DNA of 64,000 nt from Acanthaster planci (taxonomy: Eukaryota > Echinodermata > Asteroidea > Valvatida > Acanthasteridae), in NCBI RefSeq assembly GCF_001949145.1, contig NW_019091488.1, forward strand, positions 191,350 to 255,349. The letters run 5' to 3'. The notes below the pieces were generated by a model. The model did not search any database. It worked only from the letters and a program-made list of their open reading frames with translations, and had not been told where the DNA came from. Each line of letters begins with the position of its first letter. Position 1 is the stretch's first letter. Below are positions 62,999-64,000 of this stretch, piece by piece. The position numbers and the translations under genes are program-made.

Positions 62999-64000
62999 CT
63001 ACGTGTGCACAGGAGCTTCAGACCATAAGACTGTGTACCTACAGTAAGCCCTTCTTTGAAAAATCTAACTTTTTTACTCACCAATTTGTCGTTTCCATCC
63101 AACAGTGATCACGATGATCACACCATTGTTATAAGCCGTTATGTTTATCACATTGCCCATTGGTCGGGCTGGCCAATGGCTGAGCACAAGATTGCACCGC
63201 ATTTCGGTTTGACCATTTTCAGAGGCAGGATGATAACTACATGTACATGTAAGATCTTACAATCTGTCTCAGGCCGTGTCCGTAACGGGCTTCCAGAGCT
63301 ACAGCTAGTTCCATTGTTAACGTGTCATCATGATGTATGTCCAAGGGGTGAATGCCTAGACCATGTAGACCTAGCCCTAGACAACAGATTTGGATGCAGC
63401 ATATCGCGCCTCCTGATGGTATCACTATCGGCTTACAAGTAAGACGGTCGCAAGATGCCGTCGTTACATCGTCACGACCCTTTGAAAATTCTCGGAGCAT
63501 GCAGAGTTTCTGTAACCATCGAAGTAACTATCTTTGATACAGCAAGGCAAGGCGTGTCTCGAGGCCATACATCGGGCTTTTCTTCTGGATTTGTATGTCG
63601 TGTCTGAGTAAATCATGACTTCAGCGATGTTCAGTTGATGTGCACTTGAAAAATCTTCCTTGTCATGCTTGTTCTCACCCCGAAACATGCCAAAACAACA
63701 AACAAACAAACTTCTGTGCCTGCGGTTGGGTATCAGATGTCAGATGACTTAATTAGGCCTATTAGGGAACTGCCACAACACTTGTCCACAACACTTTTTC
63801 AGGGGAGGGAAGAGGAATTTTGTTCACATACATGCATGGAATTGCACAAAATAATGCCCGGTTAAGAGTCTATAAGAAGATATATCACAGCTAAACACCG
63901 CCATCATAAATTCCAAAATGAACGTCTAGTGTGAAGCCTACAACTTTTGCTGGCACCACTGCTGTATCAAAGATGGCTCCAAATAACATTCAGTACCGTT
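62999..64000. other. Sequence to window end, no supported gene
   Basis: A 128-codon frame at 63056-63442 has an acceptor-like TTTCCATCCAACAG inside it, at 63092-63105, but encodes nothing recognised. No repeats were noted. Confidence 0.3.

Noticed and set aside
1-64000. CRISPR arrays, bacterial operons, ribosomal RNA genes
   Set aside because: No regularly spaced direct repeats, no packed co-directional genes and no rRNA-like sequence were seen; the gene structure is eukaryotic.

Overview
The window looks like nuclear DNA from a marine invertebrate animal, most likely a deuterostome (echinoderm, hemichordate or cephalochordate grade). The reasons are one intron-rich gene with GT-AG splicing and CUB modules, no operon-like packing, many decayed metazoan transposons (non-LTR LINE, Penelope-like, hAT-type MITE), and frequent short palindromes such as TAGGCCTA and TACATGTA. 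The species cannot be fixed from the sequence alone. A 50-base run of N at 49963-50012 marks a scaffold join, so order across it is an assembly claim.

One gene can be supported from start to stop: 52570-60165, + strand, 11 coding exons, 605 residues. It encodes a signal peptide, a very basic Pro/Arg-rich stretch, a CAP (SCP/TAPS, CRISP-like) domain, a short Cys-rich segment, an acidic then Gly/Ser-rich linker, and two CUB domains that end at the C-terminus. It has a TATA box about 85 bp upstream of the start codon and an AATAAA signal about 180 bp after the stop. The two CUB domains are each built from three exons with the same intron phases (1-0-2), so they are a tandem exon-module duplication.

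The rest is mostly gene-poor. 1-10480: nothing convincing. 10485-10894: an inverted-repeat element made of AGAGATATCTCT units. 16040-18820: a possible decayed transposon end, then 440-bp inverted arms enclosing a dead LINE reverse-transcriptase fragment. 25247-25518: a clean hAT-type MITE with an 8-bp target duplication. 31201-31376: first copy of a palindromic MITE family (others at 46507, 54808 and 59148; the last two lie in introns of the CAP-CUB gene). 42319-42647: Penelope-like GIY-YIG remnant. 46217-46447: RecQ-type helicase fragment. 47514-47604: a hairpin. 61950-62998: a palindrome of about 1 kb. Several unclassified dispersed repeats occur two or three times. Most open frames elsewhere are short, overlap others on both strands, lack splice context and resemble no family I know, so they were left out.

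The mobile elements and the gene are connected mainly by position: introns 1, 2, 8 and 9 of the gene all hold repeat copies also found, or resembling ones found, elsewhere in the window.
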